Shown in pieces: positions 58,561-64,000 of a stretch of DNA of 64,000 bases (the stretch's first letter is position 1; each line of letters starts with the position of its first letter). Origin of the DNA: Campylorhamphus procurvoides (Eukaryota; Chordata; Aves; Passeriformes; Dendrocolaptidae); contig WBMV01000267.1 in NCBI GenBank assembly GCA_013396655.1, forward strand, positions 248,001-312,000. Direction: 5' to 3'. Both the position numbers and the translations under genes were made by a program. A model generated the notes under the pieces. That model was not told where the DNA came from, made no database searches, and saw nothing but the letters and a program-made list of their open reading frames with translations.

Positions 58561-59420
58561 CTTGCACATCTTTATTACTTGGAGCGGCCAGAGAAAGCCC
58601 TGTCTGCTGATTGTAAATGCTGAATAGCTTAAAGGTATTTCATATATGATTAAGCACTTTATAAGTCTGTTCATGCAAGCATCAGGCCAAATTTCCTCAT
58701 TCTGGAGGCATACGAATGTATTTTTTGCTTAGTTCAATAAAACCATTTGCATTCATCTCTACTGATTCCACTATTGTTTTCCCTTGCTCAGCAAGATGTA
58801 TATTACAGTCTGTTTAATTGTGTGTTTGATCTTTACTACTTAACCAGCTCTATTTATCATTACAATGCATCAGTACATTATAAAGCTTTCAGGCACATTT
58901 ATCAACATAACAAAGCTCCCACAGCCGAAGAGTCCTCCAGGGAAATAAAGCAACAACAACAACTACTTCGATGCAATTCACTTAACAGTACAAATATTTG
59001 TAATTACAAAAATCTTTAAGAGTGCTTCTGCCATAAATGGTGTGTTTTACTTAAAATTGCTTTCATAATGTGAGAGTGCCTCCAATTTATGCAGCTGATG
59101 GGTTCTTCAAATTAAAGAAAGCATGGCCAAATTAACTGCTTTTTTATATATTCCCTTTTTCTAATGTGAAGGCAGAACTCAAGTTCACTGATGTGCTTTT
59201 GAAAATTTGCTACCCCTAATAAAATGCAAACATTTAAAGAACACTAGTGTGTGATTAATAACTGCTATAAATACATTACAGCGTGAATGCAATGTTACAG
59301 ATAGCTGCAAGCCATGGGGGAACTGAGTCTACAACAATCAATTAGCTATTGATTGTAATGCCTGTTAATCATTGATTAACCCTTTATAAAACAACAAATG
59401 CATTACCCTTGCTGTAAACT
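58560..59420. promoter_or_regulatory. Candidate conserved noncoding element with TAAT palindromes
   Basis: About 0.86 kb of AT-rich, repeat-free DNA follows a GC-richer stretch. It holds three palindromes built on TAAT/ATTA: TTTGTAATTACAAA (58997-59010), CAATCAAT/ATTGATTG around TAGCT (59335-59355) and GTTAATCA-T-TGATTAAC (59364-59380). It also carries 'atgcaaac' (octamer-like) and 'gtgattaataac'. Tandem homeodomain-type inverted sites within 46 bp are unusual by eye. An enhancer role is inferred; conservation and chromatin data are lacking. Confidence 0.35.
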
Positions 59421-61359
59421 GGGACCAGCAGGTTATGCTACATGGTTATTCCTGTTTCTTATGTCCATCAAAGACAACTACATGTCAATCTATTGCAATT
59501 CCAGCACTATTTTTATATATTTAACTCTTGAAAAATCTGATGTTACTCCATTAGCAGGTTTTTGTTTTGTTTTTTTTTGCTTTTGCCTTGTAGGAAATTA
59601 TTACAACTGAAGGACATCCCATGAAGTCAACTGCATATAAACCAGCTGAAAACTGTCATCTCATGGGAAAGGCCTTGGGGATATTTGTTTTCTCTTATCA
59701 TACAGTGAATTATACTCTGATTGTCTGTGGAAAGGGCCTGACTGGGCACTGCAGCTCAGCTCCCTGCTGTGGCACGTGGAGCCAGGAGCTGGTAACACAG
59801 GGCCTGACCTGAGCACCACCCAGGAGACCACAGTGGCAGCCTCAGCTGAGCTCTGGGCACCCTGTGCTTTCTGTCCAGCAATCAGGGAGCTCTCTGAACC
59901 TCCAGTTATCCTTCCACCTACAATGAAGTCTCCTGCCTCCCTGACAGCAGCAATGGGAGACTCATTTTCACCTGATCGATCACATTATTAAAATAGCCAC
60001 AACTCTTTGAAGCCACAAGAAGTAAAGGTGAATTTAGGAATACAAATCTTCGAATACCAGCACTAAGATTCTGAAGGCAGGCACTCAAAAGTGAGCAAAA
60101 TCCAGATTTGGGATGTTTTGTGAAAGCTCAGTGTGGGCACAGGAGCATCATGGTGCTGAAGTGACAAGCACCATGCTGCACTGCCCATTGCACCACATAC
60201 AGCCTTCCATTCAGAAATCCCATAGCCTTCCATTCAGAAGACCAGTGCTCCATTAATAAATGACTGGTCAAAAATCTGTCTCACATCTACTGTTTCTCCT
60301 TAGACCTGGACTATTGGCATTGTTATCCTGCTTAATTTTAACCTGTTTAATGTCCAGTCCGCCAGAGACACAGAGAAACAGAAGACATCAAATACTGCCC
60401 ATGTTTCTCACATTCCAAAACACAGTATTTCAGACCATTGTTCTGGGGCAAAACAAATTCTCTGCTTTCCCAAGCAAAACCTTTGCCAGAGGAGATGGAG
60501 TGAACATCCCACTAAAGCCATCCCAGGAGCCTGGTGTGCAGCAGGTGAGTTTCACACCCCAGGGCCCGTGAAGAAGAGGGACCACTGCCCTAAAGCAGGT
60601 ACAATCAGCAGAGCAGAGGGCACAGCTCCAAACAGGATTGTGGGAACAGGACAACAAGGGCAGGACAGGCTTGGGTGTGTGAGACTTGACTGAAAGGAGC
60701 CAGCCAAGAGCACTGCTGTCATCACACAGAGGGAACTGGAAACTTCCCTGCGAGGGCCCCCAAAAGCTATTGAGAAAACAAACAAAAAAAAAAAACAACA
60801 GACCATGATGGAAAACTGTAACTTGAGATATCTCCAGCGGGCAAAAACACAAGGATGTATTCCACAGAGGACAAAATCTCAGAGCGTCAAGATAACAAAC
60901 AGCATAATCTATGCCCAGGATTCAGAAAATGCCGAGGGTCCCCTCTGTTTTGTTGTTTGGTTTTGTTTCATTTTTTTCCCCTTCATATTTATGCCTCAAA
61001 AATATTTGGAAAACAAATTATCCTCAAATATTTATTTATCTGTTTATAAGCAGAAGGCAGCAGCTACAGAACCTCAGTCCTGGGCAGGTCCCATCTGTAA
61101 TTTAAGAAGGGAGATGACACCTGAATTGTGACTGGCAGGTGAGCCAGCATGGACACAGCTTTACAACAGCCCCACCAGGTCGTTTAATATGCTGTTCTCT
61201 TCAAACGCTGGGATATGATGGCAAAATCTCCTGCCAAAATGCTCTGTGAAGGCTTAAATGACCGACATATAAATAAGAACGGGAGAATTCAGACTTTTGA
61301 AGGGAAGATGCTCCACGTGCGGTATCTAAAGATGCCCAAATGGCTTATACAAATACCAT
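59421..61359. other. Unique noncoding sequence
   Basis: No gene was recognised. It includes a 16-base tandem duplication at 60201-60239 and an A-rich tract near 60778-60800. Confidence 0.5.
60201..60239. repeat. Local tandem duplication
   Basis: AGCCTTCCATTCAGAA occurs at 60201-60216 and exactly again at 60224-60239 (period 23). This is a recent small duplication or replication slippage. Confidence 0.9.
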
Positions 61360-61850
61360 TTGCAGAGCAGCGGCGGGGAGAGCCCAGCCCGCTGTTTGCC
61401 CGGGGGGTTCTCACGTCGTCTCGATGCACGAAGTGCGTTTTGCCATCTAGTGGCTATCGCAGAGGGACCTCCGGGGTCCTGTGCCTTTGTCACCCGTCAG
61501 CTCCTGGGGCTGGGCGGGAACAGCAGGAGGGGATGGGAGAAATTCATAAAATAAAGCATATATAAGAGCCACAAGCCGGATCACCCGGAGTTCTGGAATT
61601 TAGCAGAGAAAAGCTCGTGTACCGCAGCCCGGGGTACAACCCTGGTGGGAAACAGCGAGCACAAAGGAATTCTGAGAAGGGAATTTGAGGAAACAACAGC
61701 TCAGCATCTGACTTCGCTCCTGCTGCAGAATGCAGGGCTTGGTTGGCACGGAGCGGGCTGAGATCATCCGTCCCACTGCAGCCAAAGGTTTGGGCTGCTA
61801 CCAGAGCAGCTGCACCTCCACCAGCTCAGGGCTCTCGGGTGGGAAAGCAC
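61360..61850 (+). promoter_or_regulatory. Candidate promoter in a CpG-rich patch (GC box and TATA box)
   Basis: This is the only clearly CpG-rich stretch in the window, with about two dozen CpGs in some 480 bp by eye, against zero or one per 60 bases in most other lines. GGGCGG (GC box) lies at 61512-61517 and TATATAAG, an exact TATAWAAR match, at 61559-61566. A start site would be expected at about 61585-61597. No downstream exon could be identified: the first ATG after the predicted start (61730) opens only 53 codons. The transcript may be noncoding or spliced to an exon beyond the window. A CpG patch with a TATA box is not proof of a promoter. Confidence 0.4.
61441..61453 (-). promoter_or_regulatory. 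CTCF-like binding motif
   Basis: The minus strand reads CCACTAGATGGCA, matching the vertebrate CTCF core CCASYAGRKGGCRS at all 13 positions covered; the fourteenth base (A) misses the final S. It is 106 bp upstream of the TATA box, on the opposite strand, within the CpG-rich patch. CTCF sites often lie near promoters, so the placement is sensible. Confidence 0.5.
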
Positions 61851-61891
61851 ATTATTACCTCTCATTCTTCTATCACTTTTTATATATTTAA
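61730..61891 (+). CDS. Small open frame (53 codons) after the candidate promoter, doubtful
   Basis: This is the first ATG downstream of the predicted start region. It has A at -3 but C at +4, so a middling Kozak context. The 53-residue product starts MQGLVGTERAE and has no recognised domain, signal peptide or membrane segment. It is listed only because it would be the first frame scanned in a transcript from the TATA box. It may be untranslated or spliced out. Confidence 0.08.
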   Translation: MQGLVGTERAEIIRPTAAKGLGCYQSSCTSTSSGLSGGKAHYYLSFFYHFLYI

Positions 61892-64000
61892 CTTGCTACG
61901 AAGGTCAGACCCCAATTTCTACCCCCCGACACCTTCAACCAGGTGAAGGCTACAGCAGGCTGAGCAGACATGGCAATTCTGGAAGTCCAGACCTCTGGAA
62001 GGAACAACCTAAAAGAGCATTAAAACTCCTCCAACGTATCACAAACAATGAAACATTGCCCTTTCTACCAAGGAATCTACATCCCCAAAGGGATTTCAGA
62101 GCCTGGTGGGGCTCAGCCTAAGTATCTGTTTAAGAGCACTTACAACACTTGGAGTTTTAAAGCACCAAGTAATAGACATAGGGGGGAAATCACCAGATGT
62201 GGAGTATCAAAGCAGTTTTTCAAAAACAGCACTACAGGATGGAGAAGTTTCATTTTTCTGTATCTTCTGGGGAGGGACTGTCAGTGGGCTGCAGGAATCT
62301 GGAGGGAGAGGGCATAAGGAGCAGTACGGAGGTACCTCCTCTGGATGGCATTTCATTTCTGCTGAGGGCATCTCTTAAGTGGTGAAGCCACTTCAAAACT
62401 AGAAAATTGGGGTCATTGCCATGAGAAGCTTACAGCAGACACACTCAGATCTACAGGGTGGCTCCCATTTTGCTCCAGTGTAATCTTAGGCACTTAATTT
62501 GAAAGACTCCATACATTAGGAGCTATTCCTCTTGAGATTTCACGTGGGTCACTGAAGGCAAGCAAAAGGGAGAGCCCACATGGATGACTCTAGATTTAAG
62601 GACAGCCATCATCTAATGGCTCATCAACAGCCTTTTCCAGGGAAAACTGTGGTGTCTCCTTAGTTCTGAACCCACAGCTGTGCCACAGAAACACCACAAA
62701 GCACTGGGAGTCCCTGACAGCTCCACTGACAATTAATTGCAGATGAAAACCAAAGTGCTCTGGGGATCATGGCTATATCAGACACCATCTCCTACTTCAG
62801 CCAAGTTGGATATACGACATGAAGAGAGTTCTCCAAATGCTGAGGTTCAGTCCCAGACCCAGTGCTATGGGAAAAGACATTCACTGGAATGACACATTGT
62901 GCTCCAGGACACACACAAATCCAAGTGGGATGTGTGCCACAGTCCAGGGGGTCACAATTTAATAGTGCTCTTTCAACAGACTTTAAGACTTCTATTTTCC
63001 TGTAAAACAGGATCAGATCTCAGCTACTAGTTACAAATGATGCAAACCCATGCCTTTATCCTTTGAATTTATGGAGGTTGAAAACCTCTAAAATGAGCTT
63101 TGAGCCATAGTGGAGGTTTTTCCCCTCTTACCTGTGCTTCTTGCAATATGAGGGCTGTATCCTGAGCTTAAAATGGCTGGTCTGAAGGAAGAAGAGAAAA
63201 AAGAAGAAAACTACAGCTGTTCAGAAAATTACTTCTTGAAAACCTTCTTTCAGACACCCATTTCAAAGGACAGGCACTCCACTTCATGCTTGGAATGGAA
63301 AGTAATGGCCTTGTAGTAATTACAAAGGGCTGCAACTTAAGAGACAAAAATCTATCACCATAAACTCACAATATGATAAACCCATTTCACATACATTAGG
63401 TCTTGAAAACACATGAGCAAGCAAACAGCAAAATGACCAAAAACTCACATCAAAAAGAAGCTGGAAATCCCCCATTTTCCCATGGAAACTAGAGATGCTG
63501 ATAACAGCCAACGTGTTACTGGAAAACACCAACAGCAGATTTTCTTTCTTTTGTGGTTTAAGAACAGCAAAATACAGCACAGACTTAACTTTACATGAGG
63601 GCTTAACCAAAATCCTACTGAACAGCAACAGAGACTAAAATGGGATTTATTCTGATGCTTTTAGGTGTACTGAGGACCAAGCTCTGCTGCTCGCTGAGTT
63701 CCCAGGGAGAGGAATATACTTTGGAGCCAACAGCTGTGTTGGAGGCAACTGAAAATTCAATCCATTGCATCGGGTGGGACGTTTTGAAAATGGCTGGAGG
63801 GCTTTGGAAACACAAGTCTGAGTTGTCAGCTCCTCAGATTTATTTTTAGATGTTGATTTGCTGCCCTAACTCTTAGGGTTTATCCAGGAAGCTGGCTCCA
63901 TACGCTTTTCCCAAACTCTACAAGGACTCTGCCTTCACAGCACAGACAAATAAATGGCACTGTCACAGTGGCATGTAATTGTCTGCTTCTAATATGTCCA
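61892..64000. other. Unique noncoding sequence to the window end
   Basis: No gene, interspersed repeat or CpG patch was recognised. A short purine tract lies at about 63182-63212 ('gaaggaagaagagaaaaaag'). Frames of up to 102 codons have no motif. Confidence 0.5.

Noticed and set aside
1..64000. CRISPR array, bacterial operon, viral genome or other discrete novel system
   Set aside because: No spaced direct-repeat arrays, no closely packed same-strand genes, no viral protein motifs and no long intact frames. The sequence behaves as vertebrate noncoding DNA.

Overview
This window looks like bird nuclear DNA. The evidence is a series of CR1 LINE fragments. Many show the avian CR1 3' end: a recurring block reading roughly 'ggttggaagggacctt...' in antisense, and in sense a tail of short ATTCTATG-like repeats. 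There are no Alu- or B1-type SINEs, no bacterial operon structure, no CRISPR array and no rRNA or tRNA gene that I can recognise. CpG is strongly depleted nearly everywhere. I cannot name the species. No protein-coding gene could be identified with confidence, so the window reads as intergenic or deep-intronic sequence. Most open frames are short chance frames or lie inside CR1 copies.

Layout. 1-8.4 kb is mostly unique AT-rich DNA with one MIR-like SINE (about 1.93 kb), one old CR1 fragment (2.1-2.5 kb) and two AT-rich blocks that look like conserved noncoding DNA. 8.4-18 kb holds a CR1 copy with an intact 95-codon piece of ORF2, a minus-strand open frame of uncertain nature (10.93-11.25 kb) and a small pre-miRNA-like hairpin (16.7 kb). 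18-28.3 kb has a (TAGA)16 microsatellite, several CR1 fragments and a longer CR1 copy with an internal deletion (27.5-28.3 kb). 32.9-34.5 kb is a long, badly decayed reverse-strand CR1 that retains endonuclease-, linker- and reverse-transcriptase-derived segments and resembles old amniote CR1. 39-44.2 kb is a CR1 cluster in both orientations. 44.3-61.3 kb is mostly unique, richer in GC up to about 58 kb, then AT-rich with several TAAT palindromes at 58.6-59.4 kb. 61.36-61.85 kb is the only clear CpG-rich patch; it has a GC box, a consensus TATA box and a CTCF-like motif and is the best promoter candidate. The rest to 64 kb is unique sequence with nothing I can name.

How the parts work together. 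I see no multi-gene system. The plausible functional parts are regulatory: the TATA/CpG patch at 61.4-61.8 kb, and AT-rich, homeodomain-motif-rich blocks (about 0.8-1.3, 5.6-6.3, 14.1-14.35, 26.6-27.0, 29.9-30.05, 44.3-44.5 and 58.6-59.4 kb) that would fit distal enhancers in a gene-poor neighbourhood. These are inferences from motif content and base composition. I could not run alignments, conservation scores or expression checks.
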